A DNA stretch of 64,000 nt from NCBI RefSeq assembly GCF_032062245.1, contig NZ_DAMBQF010000008.1, positions 1 through 64,000 on the forward strand, written 5' to 3'. Shown here piece after piece: positions 1 to 8,993 of this stretch. Origin of the DNA: Soonwooa sp032062245. GTDB lineage: Bacteria; Bacteroidota; Bacteroidia; Flavobacteriales; Weeksellaceae. A model generated the notes under the pieces. The model was not told the DNA's origin and made no database searches. It was given only the letters and a program-made list of their open reading frames with translations. Position 1 is the stretch's first letter; each line of letters opens with the position of its first letter. Position numbers and translations under genes: made by a program.

Positions 1-64
1 AAAATTTTAACCTGAAAAATTTGCAGATTAACATAGAACATCGGGGCTAGGGATTGCGGATACA

Positions 65-103
65 AAAAAGCCTTTCAGGGTTCTAAACCCTGAAAGGCTT
101 TTT
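65..103. terminator. Strong hairpin terminator
   Basis: An 18-bp perfect stem (65-82 with 86-103) with a 3-nt loop, flanked by A and T runs so that it can work in both directions. It lies downstream of the minus-strand rmuC-ppk2 operon and presumably also ends a gene left of the window. Confidence 0.85.
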
Positions 104-188
104 CGTTTACCCTGAGTTTGGGATAAGAAAATTAACGTCAGTTTGAGTAGTTTTCGCAGAAAAGTGTATCGAAAACAAGTTAATTTCC

Positions 189-1673
189 TTACTCACTTTC
201 CGGAGAATCAGTAAGATTATTAGAAAGTTGCTTTTTGTTTTTTAATCCAAGTTTTCGAAGCTTTTCAGTTTGAGCGACCAGATTATCATTTCCTGTGGAA
301 AGTTGCTTGTAGGCTTCATTATAAGAAGATTGCGCTTGCGCGATGTTCTTGCCAAGTTTTTCGAGATTTTCTACAAAACCAACAAATTTATCATAAAGCT
401 TTGCGCCACGATCTGCAATTTCCAAAGCATTTTTATTTTGGGCATCGCGCTTCCAAAGATCAGCGATTAATTTGAGAGAAGTGATCAGGTTGGTGGGACT
501 TAATAATAAAATTCGTTTATCATAAGCATAATTCCAAAGTTGCGAATCCGCTTGTAAAGCGGCATTGTAAGCTGCTTCATTCGGTATAAACATCATCACA
601 AAATCCAAACTTTTATCATAGTCGTCATAGGCTTTTAGACTTAACTCGTTGATGTGTTGTTTAACCGAACGAAGATGTTGCTCTTGTTTAATTTTGAAAA
701 TATCCTTATCCTCTTCATTTGCCATTTCTATAAAAGCATTTAATGATACTTTGCTATCAATAATAACATTGCGTTCATCAGGATATTTAATCAAAGCATC
801 AGGACGCATTTTTTTTCCAGAAAACTCCGAATAGATTGGGTTTTTGGAATCGTCACGCAATTCGTGTTCGAGGAAGTATTCTCGATTTTTGGCAAGTCCA
901 GATTTTTCCAAAATACTTTCCAAAATCATTTCGCCCCAGTTGCCTTGGGTTTTGTTATTACCTTTAAGAGCTTGAGTTAGTTTTTGTGCCTCCTCTGAGA
1001 TTTTCTGATTCAGAAGTTTTAATTCCGTTACTTTTTGACCAAGCGAAAAACGTTCTTTAGCTTCTTTATCATAAGTTTCAAAAACAGTTTTCTTTAGTTC
1101 GTCAATGTTTTTCCCGAAAGGTTCTAGGATAGATTTTAGATGTAGTTGATTAAGATTCGTGAATTTTTCTGTTTTTTCTTCGAGAATCTGATTCGCCATT
1201 TTCTCAAAATGCAATTTGCTTTGTTCTTGCAATTTTTCGATTTCCTCTTTTTGATTGTCAAGAAGAAGTTCTAGGTTTTTGTTTTGTGCAGACAATTCAG
1301 CATTTTGGGCAATTAGATTTTGCTTTTCTTGTTGGATGATTTCTTGTTTGTCCTGAAGTTGTTTTAATTCAAATTTAAAATCGTCAAGATGCTGAACTAG
1401 ATTAGTGTTTTCCGCATTTAGTTCAGCAACTTTTTGAAGCTGTAAAAATGTTTTAGATTCTTGCTCTTCAATTTTAAATTGTAAATCTGCTTTTTGCTTC
1501 TCCGATGTGTCAAGATTAGATTTAATAAAAGAATTTTCAGATTTTAAGCTTGCAAGATTTTGCTCCATCAAAACAGAATTTTTTGCAGTCTTTGACAAAT
1601 AATAAAAATGCAAAATCACCGCACCAATTACAAACCCAACAACACCGCCCAAAAACAGCGACATTACATCCAT
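189..1673 (-). CDS. rmuC: DNA recombination protein RmuC
   Basis: RmuC-family protein of 494 aa, the normal family length. An N-terminal transmembrane segment (about residues 5-27) is followed by a long coiled coil (about 30-160, rich in Glu, Lys, Gln and Leu) and the RmuC domain (about 180-460). The domain has family-typical stretches such as GNWGEMILESILEKSGL and RPDALIKYPDERNVIIDSK; the second is related to PD-(D/E)XK nuclease cores. In E. coli RmuC limits recombination at inverted repeats. It starts only 3 nt after ppk2 on the same strand, so the two are probably co-transcribed. The C-terminal tail is basic and polar. Function in flavobacteria is inferred from the family. Confidence 0.93.
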   Translation of the reverse strand: MDVMSLFLGGVVGFVIGAVILHFYYLSKTAKNSVLMEQNLASLKSENSFIKSNLDTSEKQKADLQFKIEEQESKTFLQLQKVAELNAENTNLVQHLDDFKFELKQLQDKQEIIQQEKQNLIAQNAELSAQNKNLELLLDNQKEEIEKLQEQSKLHFEKMANQILEEKTEKFTNLNQLHLKSILEPFGKNIDELKKTVFETYDKEAKERFSLGQKVTELKLLNQKISEEAQKLTQALKGNNKTQGNWGEMILESILEKSGLAKNREYFLEHELRDDSKNPIYSEFSGKKMRPDALIKYPDERNVIIDSKVSLNAFIEMANEEDKDIFKIKQEQHLRSVKQHINELSLKAYDDYDKSLDFVMMFIPNEAAYNAALQADSQLWNYAYDKRILLLSPTNLITSLKLIADLWKRDAQNKNALEIADRGAKLYDKFVGFVENLEKLGKNIAQAQSSYNEAYKQLSTGNDNLVAQTEKLRKLGLKNKKQLSNNLTDSPESE

Positions 1674-1676
1674 ATT

Positions 1677-2552
1677 TTATTTTTCGTTTTCTAATTCAAT
1701 TTTTAATTTTTGTAAAGCTTCTTTTTCCTCTTTGCTAACCTCAGGGAATTTAAGATTCATATCTTCCAAAGTATCGATAATAATTTGCAGAGCTGCGAGC
1801 CTTGTAAACCATTTTTTGTCTGCTGGGATAACATACCAAGGTGCATAATCGGTATTAGTTTCTTGGATGGCTTCTTCGTATGCTTTCATATAATCTTTCC
1901 AGTAACCGCGTTCTACAACATCACCACTAGAAAATTTCCAGTTTTTATCTTCTTCGTTGATTCGGTCCAAGAATCTTTGCTTTTGTTCATCTTTAGAAAC
2001 ATTAAGGAAGAATTTAATAATTCTTGTTCCGTTATTAGCAAGGTGTTTTTCAAAATTTCGGATACTTTCGTAGCGAGTGTCCCAGAATTTTTTGTCAAAA
2101 TCTTTAACATCGTCCCAAACGCGTTCCTTAAGATTATATTCTGGATGAACTTTACACACCAAAACACTTTCGTATTGAGAGCGATTGAAAATTCCGATTT
2201 TTCCTTTCGCCGGAACCGCCAGATAATGTCTCCACAAGAAGTCCTGACCGTATTCTTTAGAACTCGGTGTTTTAAAACTTGTGACTTCGCAACCTTGCGG
2301 ATTAACCCCTCCGAAAACATGCTCTATCAGGCTGTCTTTACCAGCAGCATCCATAGCTTGGATAACAATGAGTAAAGATTGACTGCTGTCGGCATATAGT
2401 TTTTCTTGTAAATCGTAAAGTTTTTCTTTTTCAGAATTAAGAAGTTTTTCACCTTCTTCTTTTGGAATATCTGCTTTGTAATCGGTCTTGTGATCACCGA
2501 TTTTAAAATCTTTTTTACTAGCTAAAAAGTCTTTTATTGATATAGATTTCAT
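1677..2552 (-). CDS. ppk2: Polyphosphate kinase 2 family protein (PPK2)
   Basis: Soluble PPK2-type polyphosphate:nucleotide phosphotransferase of 291 aa, the usual size for a single-domain PPK2. The Walker A-like motif AMDAAGKDS sits at residues 66-74. The conserved GVNPQGCEVTSFK and Walker B-like IGIFNRSQYESVLV segments follow, then the lid-region Arg/Lys cluster (RFLDRINEEDKNWKFS). The family moves phosphate between polyphosphate and nucleoside mono- or diphosphates; the short single-domain form suggests class I or III, which I cannot settle by eye. It is first in a two-gene minus-strand unit with rmuC. Family motifs often read NRSYYE where this protein has NRSQYE, a small difference near the Walker B site. 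Confidence 0.92.
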   Translation of the reverse strand: MKSISIKDFLASKKDFKIGDHKTDYKADIPKEEGEKLLNSEKEKLYDLQEKLYADSSQSLLIVIQAMDAAGKDSLIEHVFGGVNPQGCEVTSFKTPSSKEYGQDFLWRHYLAVPAKGKIGIFNRSQYESVLVCKVHPEYNLKERVWDDVKDFDKKFWDTRYESIRNFEKHLANNGTRIIKFFLNVSKDEQKQRFLDRINEEDKNWKFSSGDVVERGYWKDYMKAYEEAIQETNTDYAPWYVIPADKKWFTRLAALQIIIDTLEDMNLKFPEVSKEEKEALQKLKIELENEK

Positions 2553-2580
2553 ATTCGGTTTTTATGTAAATGTAACAAAA

Positions 2581-2604
2581 AAAACCGCTTGTATAAGCGG
2601 TTTT
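2581..2604 (-). terminator. Terminator after the DUF1573 gene
   Basis: A perfect 10-bp stem (2581-2590 with 2595-2604) with a GTAT loop. On the minus strand it is followed by a run of eight T, so it should stop transcription from the DUF1573 gene before ppk2. Confidence 0.85.
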
Positions 2605-2626
2605 AAAAATCTTTAGTTGAAAAATG

Positions 2627-3142
2627 TTATTTCTTAACTTCTTCCATTTTAACTGGTGCAGCAAGTTGTACTTGTTGCGCTCTGACTGCTTTTTTAGATT
2701 GTGCAGGAGAAGCTTCTTTTACTATTTCAGCCTTCATAGAAGCTGGAGTTGCTTGTAGAGTTTGTACTTGTTGTGTAGCAGCACCAACTTCACCTTTAAT
2801 AGTTAATACAGATCTAGGATTTTTTGGGTCATTCGAAAATACTTCGATTGGCTTACTAAAAGCACCTGTTAAGTTTGTATTATATCCTACTTTAATTTGA
2901 GCGGATTTTCCTGGTAAAATTGGATCTTTACTCCACTCAGGAGTTGTACATCCACAAGCTGGTTTTACTTCTGTTAGGATAAGCGGCTTGTCTCCAGTGT
3001 TTTTTACCGTGAAGTATCTGTGACCATCACTACCTGCAGTTACTTTTCCGTAATCAAAAACTGTTTTGTCAAAAGAAATTGATTGTGCAGAAGCAAGTCC
3101 GAAACCTAAAACAGCAACCATTCCTAAAAGTGTCTTTTTCAT
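2627..3142 (-). CDS. Exported DUF1573 domain protein
   Basis: Protein of 171 aa with a signal peptide (about residues 1-19, ending in ASAQS) and one DUF1573 domain of Ig-like fold. Family hallmarks are visible: FDYGKVTAGSDGHRYFTVKN, LILTEVKPACGCTTPEW, and the closing YNTNLTGAFSKPIEVFSNDP. The ACGCTTPEW stretch is the most conserved part of the family. The C-terminal 55 residues are Ala, Gln and Lys rich and probably disordered. DUF1573 proteins are abundant envelope proteins in Bacteroidota without an assigned biochemical role. The gene is monocistronic, with its own terminator, and is divergent from valS across a 132-nt promoter region. Confidence 0.9.
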   Translation of the reverse strand: MKKTLLGMVAVLGFGLASAQSISFDKTVFDYGKVTAGSDGHRYFTVKNTGDKPLILTEVKPACGCTTPEWSKDPILPGKSAQIKVGYNTNLTGAFSKPIEVFSNDPKNPRSVLTIKGEVGAATQQVQTLQATPASMKAEIVKEASPAQSKKAVRAQQVQLAAPVKMEEVKK

Positions 3143-3238
3143 ATTGTTTTTCTATTTTGTTAGTTAAAATTCTTGAAAATACTAAGAATCAAAGTTATAA
3201 ATAAATTTAAATATATCTATAAATAATTTTGTTTATCT

Positions 3239-3246
3239 TATTTTTG
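3239..3246 (+). promoter_or_regulatory. Candidate -7 element upstream of valS
   Basis: TATTTTTG matches the Bacteroidota -7 consensus TAnnTTTG and lies 28 nt before the valS start codon. No well-spaced -33 TTG was found, so the call rests on the -7 box and its position. Confidence 0.4.
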
Positions 3247-3274
3247 CAAATAATAAGCCAAAAAATTATTAATA

Positions 3275-5893
3275 ATGCAGATTGCAGACAAATATAATCC
3301 TCAAGAGACAGAACAAAAATGGTATAACTACTGGTTAGATAACAAATATTTTCATTCGACACCAGATGATAGACCGCCTTACACCATTGTAATTCCACCA
3401 CCGAATGTAACGGGAATTCTTCACATGGGACACATGTTGAACAATACAATTCAGGATGTGTTGGTGAGACGTGCAAGAATGCAAGGTTTCAACGCATGTT
3501 GGGTGCCTGGTACAGACCATGCATCTATCGCAACCGAGGCTAAAGTTGTTGCCAAACTAAAAGAGCAAGGGATTTCTAAAACAGATATCGGAAGAGAAGA
3601 ATTCTTAAAACATGCTTGGGATTGGACACACCAATATGGTGGGACAATTTTGGAGCAGCTTAAAAAACTAGGATGTTCTTGTGACTGGGATCGTACGAGA
3701 TTCACGATGGAGGATAATTTGTCAAAATCGGTTATTAAAGTTTTTGTTGATCTTTATAATAAAGGATTAATCTACAGAGGTTACAAAATGATCAATTGGG
3801 ATCCCGAGGCGAAAACAAACATCTCGGATGAAGAAGTTATCTTTAAGGAACAACAAGGGAAATTATTTTATCTAAAATATAAAATCCAAGGGTCAGAAGA
3901 TTTCGTGACGGTTGCTACAACGCGTCCAGAAACTATTTTTGGAGACGTTGCAGTTTGTGTTAATCCTAATGATGAGCGTTACCAAGCTTTAAAAGGAAAA
4001 AAATTGATTGTACCGATCGTTAATCGCGAAATTCCTGTTATCGAAGATGAGTATGTTGACATCGAATTCGGTACTGGCGCTTTGAAAATTACTCCAGCAC
4101 ACGATCTTAACGACTACGAAATAGGAAAAAAACACGACTTGCCAATCATCGATTCTATGGATAATGATGCTAATCTTAACGAAAATGGATTGCATTATGC
4201 TGGCAAAAATAGATTTGTTGTTAGAAAAGAAATTGTAAAAGAACTTGATGAAAAAGATCTTTTGTTAAAGGCGGAAGATTATACTAATAAAGTAGGGACT
4301 TCAGAAAGAACAGGCGCAGTTATCGAACCTAAAATTTCTGTACAATGGTTCCTAAAAATGGCAACATTAGCAAAACCAGCTTTGGATGTTGTGATGGATG
4401 ATGAGGTTAAGTTTTATCCTGAAAAGTTTAAAAACACTTATCGTCACTGGATGGAGAGTGTCCATGATTGGAATATTTCTCGTCAGCTTTGGTGGGGACA
4501 ACAGATTCCTGCTTTCTATTTTGGAACAGGGGAAAATGATTTTGTCGTTGCAGAAAATATTGACGAAGCTTTAGTTTTAGCAAAACAAAAAACTAACAAC
4601 CACCAACTGACAACTGAGGATTTACGACAGGATGAAGATGCCTTGGATACTTGGTTCTCGTCGTGGTTGTGGCCGATTTCTGTTTTCGAAGGCATTTTAG
4701 AACCAAATAATAAAGACATTAATTATTATTATCCTACTTCGGATTTGGTGACTGGACCAGATATTATTTTCTTCTGGGTTGCGAGAATGGTGATGGCTGG
4801 TCTAGAATATAGAAAGGAAATTCCGTTTAAAAATGTTTATTTCACAGGAATTGTTCGTGATAAGCAGCGACGTAAGATGTCAAAATCTTTAGGGAATTCT
4901 CCAGATCCAATCGAATTAATTGATAAATATGGCGCAGATGGCGTTCGTGTTGGTATTTTATTAAGTTCTGCAGCAGGTAACGATTTGTTGTTTGATGAAG
5001 ATTTGATGTTGCAAGGACGTAATTTCGCGACTAAAATTTGGAACGCATTTAAGCTTACACAAACGTGGACGAAAGATGCTAATGTAAAAGCAAATGATGC
5101 CGATACGCAAGCGATTAATTGGTTTGAGCAACAACTAGCGAAAAGCATTTTAGAAATGGAAGATCATTTCTCAAAATTCCGTATTTCGGATGCACTTCAT
5201 GTGTTGTATAAGTTGATTTGGGATGATTTCTGTTCTTGGTATTTGGAAGCTGTTAAACCAAACTATGGTGAAGCTATTAGCCAAGAAGTTTATGATAAAA
5301 CAATTTCTTATTTTGAAGAATTAATGAAGTTGTTGCATCCATTTATGCCATTTTTGTCAGAAGAAATTTGGCATATTATCAGCGACAGAAGTATAGAAGA
5401 GGCTTTGATTATTACACAACAGAAAAAAGTTGATGGTTTTGATGAAGCGTTGATTTCTAATTTTGATTTTGCTAAAGAAGTGATTTCTGGTGTTAGAAAT
5501 TATAGACAATCAAAGGGAATTTCGCCAAGAGAAGAAGTTGAAATTTTTACAAATGCGTCTGAATTTGCTAATCAAGCTGTGATTTTAAAATTGGCTAATT
5601 TACAAGATATTCATTTTGGTCAAAAAACAGATAAACCTAGTTTTAGTTTCTTAGTTGGCGCGACAGAATGTGCGATTCCGTTAAGTGAAAACTTAGACTT
5701 AGGCGAAGAAAAAGAAAAAACGGAGGAAGAAATTAAATATTTAAAAGGTTTCTTAATCTCTGTTGAGAAGAAATTGTCAAACGAAAAATTCATGGCTGGT
5801 GCGCCGCAACAAGTTGTTGATAACGAGCTTAAAAAACAACGTGACGCGATGGATAAGATTGCAATTTTAGAAGAAAAATTAAAAACATTATAA
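3275..5893 (+). CDS. valS: Valyl-tRNA synthetase
   Basis: Class I aminoacyl-tRNA synthetase of 872 aa that charges tRNA-Val. The HIGH-type motif HMGH is at residues 50-53, within PPPNVTGILHMGHM. The KMSKS motif is at 534-538 and is followed by LGNSPDP. The editing domain carries the ATTRPETIFGD segment, and the C-terminal about 70 residues form the coiled-coil arm typical of ValRS. It is the first gene of a plus-strand run whose next four genes follow at 31, 10, 9 and 4 nt. The start ATG fits the family N-terminus (a Y-x-P-x-x-x-E-x-K-W pattern). No anomalies seen. Confidence 0.98.
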   Translation: MQIADKYNPQETEQKWYNYWLDNKYFHSTPDDRPPYTIVIPPPNVTGILHMGHMLNNTIQDVLVRRARMQGFNACWVPGTDHASIATEAKVVAKLKEQGISKTDIGREEFLKHAWDWTHQYGGTILEQLKKLGCSCDWDRTRFTMEDNLSKSVIKVFVDLYNKGLIYRGYKMINWDPEAKTNISDEEVIFKEQQGKLFYLKYKIQGSEDFVTVATTRPETIFGDVAVCVNPNDERYQALKGKKLIVPIVNREIPVIEDEYVDIEFGTGALKITPAHDLNDYEIGKKHDLPIIDSMDNDANLNENGLHYAGKNRFVVRKEIVKELDEKDLLLKAEDYTNKVGTSERTGAVIEPKISVQWFLKMATLAKPALDVVMDDEVKFYPEKFKNTYRHWMESVHDWNISRQLWWGQQIPAFYFGTGENDFVVAENIDEALVLAKQKTNNHQLTTEDLRQDEDALDTWFSSWLWPISVFEGILEPNNKDINYYYPTSDLVTGPDIIFFWVARMVMAGLEYRKEIPFKNVYFTGIVRDKQRRKMSKSLGNSPDPIELIDKYGADGVRVGILLSSAAGNDLLFDEDLMLQGRNFATKIWNAFKLTQTWTKDANVKANDADTQAINWFEQQLAKSILEMEDHFSKFRISDALHVLYKLIWDDFCSWYLEAVKPNYGEAISQEVYDKTISYFEELMKLLHPFMPFLSEEIWHIISDRSIEEALIITQQKKVDGFDEALISNFDFAKEVISGVRNYRQSKGISPREEVEIFTNASEFANQAVILKLANLQDIHFGQKTDKPSFSFLVGATECAIPLSENLDLGEEKEKTEEEIKYLKGFLISVEKKLSNEKFMAGAPQQVVDNELKKQRDAMDKIAILEEKLKTL

Positions 5894-5924
5894 TACTTAA
5901 GAATTATTCTTTACTTTCACAAGA

Positions 5925-6560
5925 ATGAATCATATAGAAAATATCACGAAATTATTTTCAAAATCACATGTAGAAAATCCGCTTCTAGAAAGCTTTGAGG
6001 CGGGTTCTTTACATATTTCGTCAGGAAGACTGGTGGCTTGTGATCCAGTGGTTACGCCGGATAAGACTCCTTTTAACCAATTATTTCCGAAAGGCAATTT
6101 TCCAGTGACAATACATAAAGAAGCGAGTAGTAATTGCATTGCATATTCTGAGATTGTCTTCGCAGATGACACTGTTGAGACTTGGGTGATGGCTTTGTGC
6201 GATGATCAAAAACTAGAAGATTTGGAAGATGGCGAAATTTTTGGTTTTCCAGTAGAATCAGGAATGGCAGGATTGATGGATTTTGACACACAGAAGAAAG
6301 TTAATGATTACGAGCAAGAGCTTTTCAAAAAGAAAGGTGCCGATTTCATGGGGCTTTACGAAGAGTTTTTCCATAGTTATTTTTATGATAGCAATGGGGC
6401 AATCGATCAATTTGCAATGATGAAGCCTTATCCAGAACAAGCTAATAATCTTTTAGCTTTCGAAGCTGGTTATGGCGAAGGTTTTTACGCTTCGTACATT
6501 GGATATAATAAAGATAAGCAACCTGTTAAATTTATTACCGAATTTATAGAAATTCAATAA
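5925..6560 (+). CDS. DUF4241 domain protein
   Basis: Protein of 211 aa without signal peptide or membrane segment. The DUF4241 pattern is recognisable: G.LHISSGRLVACDPVV near residues 27-41, NFPVTIHKE, AMPro-like GFPVESGMAGLMD around 105-118, and a Gly/Tyr-rich closing segment (AGYGEGFYASYIGYNKDKQPV). The molecular role of the family is not established. It lies 31 nt after valS and 10 nt before the ribokinase gene, so it is probably read through from valS. The acidic centre and lack of catalytic-looking motifs suggest a binding or structural role, but that is a guess. Confidence 0.8.
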   Translation: MNHIENITKLFSKSHVENPLLESFEAGSLHISSGRLVACDPVVTPDKTPFNQLFPKGNFPVTIHKEASSNCIAYSEIVFADDTVETWVMALCDDQKLEDLEDGEIFGFPVESGMAGLMDFDTQKKVNDYEQELFKKKGADFMGLYEEFFHSYFYDSNGAIDQFAMMKPYPEQANNLLAFEAGYGEGFYASYIGYNKDKQPVKFITEFIEIQ

Positions 6561-6570
6561 ACGTTAAAGC

Positions 6571-7458
6571 ATGATAAAAGTAACACAAAAACATCCTTTG
6601 ATAGTTGTTGTTGGAAGTTCTTCAATAGATTTTGTTTTAGAAACTTCCAAAATTCCTCAAGCTAATGATACTATTTTGGCATCCGAATCTAAGAGTTTTC
6701 TTGGAGGGAAAGGCGCAAACCAAGCGATAGCTACGGCAAGACTTGGTGCCAATGTCTATTTGGTGAGTTGTGTCGGGATGGATCCTTATGGACAACAAGT
6801 TATTCGAAACCTCGATGACGAGGGCGTTAATGTTGCATTTATCAATGAAACTGACGAGCCGACAGGGACAGCTTATGTAACGACTTCTGCGGAAGGTAAT
6901 GCAATTGTAGTTATTCCTGGTGCTAATTACAAATTAGGAAAACGTTATATCGACGAAGCGGATCGCTTTATTCAAAGTGCAGATTTGGTTTTAATGCAAA
7001 TGGAAATTCCAGCAGAAACCATCAATTACGTTGCACAAAAGTGCAAGAAATATTCTAAAAAATTGGGGGTTTATGCGGCACCAGCAGCGCAACTTTCTCA
7101 AGAAGTTGTAGACGTAGCGACTTTTATCGTTGCTAAAAATCATGATGTTAAAAACGTCTTTGGCGATGTGCCTGTAGAAAGCATTATGAAGAGTCTTCCT
7201 AATAAATTGTTTTTGCGCGATGATGCCAATTCTACAAGTTATTACGATGGTGCAGAAATGAAATATTTCCGTGAAAATCCAAGTGAAATGGTCAACAAAA
7301 TGGGAATGGGCGACGCCTTTACTTCTGGTTTTGCAATTGCCCTTTTACATCAAAATAACATTGAAGATTGCGTGAAGTTTGGTAATAAAATTGCCCTTCA
7401 TGCTGCTAGTCAACTAGATTCTCAAAAAGGTCTTCCTAATCTTAAGGAGATCAAATAG
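6571..7458 (+). CDS. rbsK: Ribokinase-like PfkB-family sugar kinase
   Basis: PfkB carbohydrate kinase of 295 aa, the ribokinase size. The N-terminal signature GGKGANQAIATARLGANV is intact (about residues 46-63). The C-terminal signature reads NKMGMGDAFTSGFA, with the catalytic base at Asp248. The anion-hole motif is GMGD rather than the usual GAGD. Expected reaction: ATP-dependent 5-phosphorylation of ribose or a similar sugar. No ribose transporter or regulator lies nearby; it sits inside the valS run, so the true substrate could be another pentose or nucleoside. The short spacing (9 nt) to the alpha/beta hydrolase suggests co-expression. Confidence 0.85.
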   Translation: MIKVTQKHPLIVVVGSSSIDFVLETSKIPQANDTILASESKSFLGGKGANQAIATARLGANVYLVSCVGMDPYGQQVIRNLDDEGVNVAFINETDEPTGTAYVTTSAEGNAIVVIPGANYKLGKRYIDEADRFIQSADLVLMQMEIPAETINYVAQKCKKYSKKLGVYAAPAAQLSQEVVDVATFIVAKNHDVKNVFGDVPVESIMKSLPNKLFLRDDANSTSYYDGAEMKYFRENPSEMVNKMGMGDAFTSGFAIALLHQNNIEDCVKFGNKIALHAASQLDSQKGLPNLKEIK

Positions 7459-7467
7459 CCCAATATA

Positions 7468-8310
7468 ATGCAAGAATTATCAATAAAAGCTGAGGATGGA
7501 TATCTGTTAGCCGCAACCTTATTTGTGCCCGAAATTGATAAGAAAAAAGTTTTGATTATTAATTCGGCGACGGGTGTTAAACAGCAAATGTATTTTGGAT
7601 TTGCTCAGTTTTTAGCGCAGAACGGAATAGCGGTTATTACTTACGATTACCGCGGGATAGGTTTATCAAAACCTAAAAAAATGAGAGGTTTTTCTGCAAC
7701 CATGCGAGATTGGGGCAACCTCGATTACAAAGCAGTTACAGAATATGTTATTAAACATTATTCTGATTCTTCTAAATATATCCTTGGTCACAGTGTCGGT
7801 GCGCTAATTCTTGGGATGAATCAAAATTCTGATGTTTTCCAAAAAGTGTTTTTTGTAGCAACGCAAAATGCCTACGTTGGTCATCTCAATTTTAAAACCA
7901 AAGTTTCGGCTTATTTGGGTTTTGGGATTATGCAGCCTTTGTCAACTAAATTGTTCGGTTATTTCCCTGCGCATCGTTTTGGATTGGGCGAAAGTCTTCC
8001 TGCTGGCGTTGGTTATGATTGGCGAAATTTAATTTTAAAACAAAAATCAACCGATTATTTATTAGAGAATTCGAAAGTGGATATTTCTAAAAATATTTCT
8101 AAAAAAGTTTTTGTTCTTTATGCCGAAGATGATGCTTGGTTAACCAAAAATGGTGTCGAATCGCTTTTAAAAATTACCTATCCAAAACTAGAGTCCGAAT
8201 ATCATTTAATAAAAGTTAAAGATTCGGAAGTAGGGAACATTGGACATGTCAACTTTTTTAGAAGCTATAATCAAAAGCTGTGGAATATTATTTTAAACCA
8301 AATTAATTAA
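7468..8310 (+). CDS. Alpha/beta hydrolase
   Basis: Cytoplasmic alpha/beta hydrolase of 280 aa. The nucleophile elbow GHSVG is at residues 107-111 (Ser109). The oxyanion side is preceded by ITYDYRGIGLSKP (about 57-69). The likely acid is an Asp in LYAEDDAWL and the likely His lies in NIGHVNFFR near the end. The lid region contains a GxPAG-like YFPAHRFGLGESLPAG segment. The fold is close to serine aminopeptidase/lysophospholipase-like hydrolases, but the substrate cannot be read from sequence. It is the fourth gene of the valS run and ends 4 nt before the HD-domain gene. Confidence 0.85.
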   Translation: MQELSIKAEDGYLLAATLFVPEIDKKKVLIINSATGVKQQMYFGFAQFLAQNGIAVITYDYRGIGLSKPKKMRGFSATMRDWGNLDYKAVTEYVIKHYSDSSKYILGHSVGALILGMNQNSDVFQKVFFVATQNAYVGHLNFKTKVSAYLGFGIMQPLSTKLFGYFPAHRFGLGESLPAGVGYDWRNLILKQKSTDYLLENSKVDISKNISKKVFVLYAEDDAWLTKNGVESLLKITYPKLESEYHLIKVKDSEVGNIGHVNFFRSYNQKLWNIILNQIN

Positions 8311-8314
8311 AAAA

Positions 8315-8959
8315 ATGAGTCAAATTATTGATAAAACCATAGATTTTGTAAAAGAAAAACTACAAGGCGCGGAAGCAGGACACGATTGGTACCACATCGA
8401 ACGCGTTTGGAAGTTGTCAAAAAAAATTGTCGCTAAAGAATCTTGTGATATCGAGATTGTAGAGTTGGGTGCTTTGTTACACGATATTGCTGATCCCAAA
8501 TTCCATAACGGAGATGAAGCTGTAGCGCCAAAAGTGGCAACCGAATTTTTACAATCTTTAAATTTTCCTAGCGACCGCATCGAAAAAGTTGTTTTTATCA
8601 TTAATAATATTTCATTTAAAAACAGAAATGAAGCGCCAGAAAATCTTCCAATCGAACTAAAAATTGTACAAGATGCTGATCGTATCGACGCTATTGGAGC
8701 GATTGGTATTGCGAGAACATTTAATTTTGGAGGTTTTAAAAACAATTTAATGTACGATCCTAATATTCCGCCACAAGTCGGCATGTCAAAAGAAGAATAC
8801 AAAAAATCGAATGGGACGACCATTAATCATTTTTACGAAAAATTGTTGTTGCTAAAAAATTTGTTGAATACCAATTCTGCAAAGGAAATTGCCGAAGAAC
8901 GTCACCAGTTTATGTTAAGCTTTTTAGATCAATTTTATAAAGAATGGAATGTCGACTAA
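8315..8959 (+). CDS. HD-domain phosphohydrolase
   Basis: HD-superfamily metal-dependent hydrolase of 214 aa, of the YedJ/YpgQ-like single-domain type. Metal ligands are visible: the first His in GHDWYHIERVWKL (about residues 23-35), the HD pair in LGALLHDIAD (about 50-59), and a distal Asp in VQDADRIDAIGAIGIART. Related proteins hydrolyse nucleotides or other phosphate esters; the substrate here is unknown. It is the last gene of the valS run. The next gene has its own promoter-like element, so the operon probably ends here, although no hairpin terminator is visible. Confidence 0.88.
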   Translation: MSQIIDKTIDFVKEKLQGAEAGHDWYHIERVWKLSKKIVAKESCDIEIVELGALLHDIADPKFHNGDEAVAPKVATEFLQSLNFPSDRIEKVVFIINNISFKNRNEAPENLPIELKIVQDADRIDAIGAIGIARTFNFGGFKNNLMYDPNIPPQVGMSKEEYKKSNGTTINHFYEKLLLLKNLLNTNSAKEIAEERHQFMLSFLDQFYKEWNVD

Positions 8960-8981
8960 GCTCTAGTTTCAAAAGCTTTCT

Positions 8982-8989
8982 TATCTTTG
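8982..8989 (+). promoter_or_regulatory. Perfect -7 element just before a start codon
   Basis: TATCTTTG matches TAnnTTTG exactly and ends only 4 nt before the ATG at 8994. A transcript from here would begin at or very near the start codon, so either the mRNA is leaderless or the true start is further in. Confidence 0.45.
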
Positions 8990-8993
8990 CAAC

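Noticed and set aside
1785..2375. 196-codon open frame opposite ppk2
   Set aside because: It lies wholly antisense to a clear PPK2 gene, and its protein has no family pattern; an overlap shadow.
8320..8823. 167-codon open frame opposite the HD-domain gene
   Set aside because: Antisense shadow of a well-supported HD hydrolase; Ser/Cys-rich composition typical of reverse frames.
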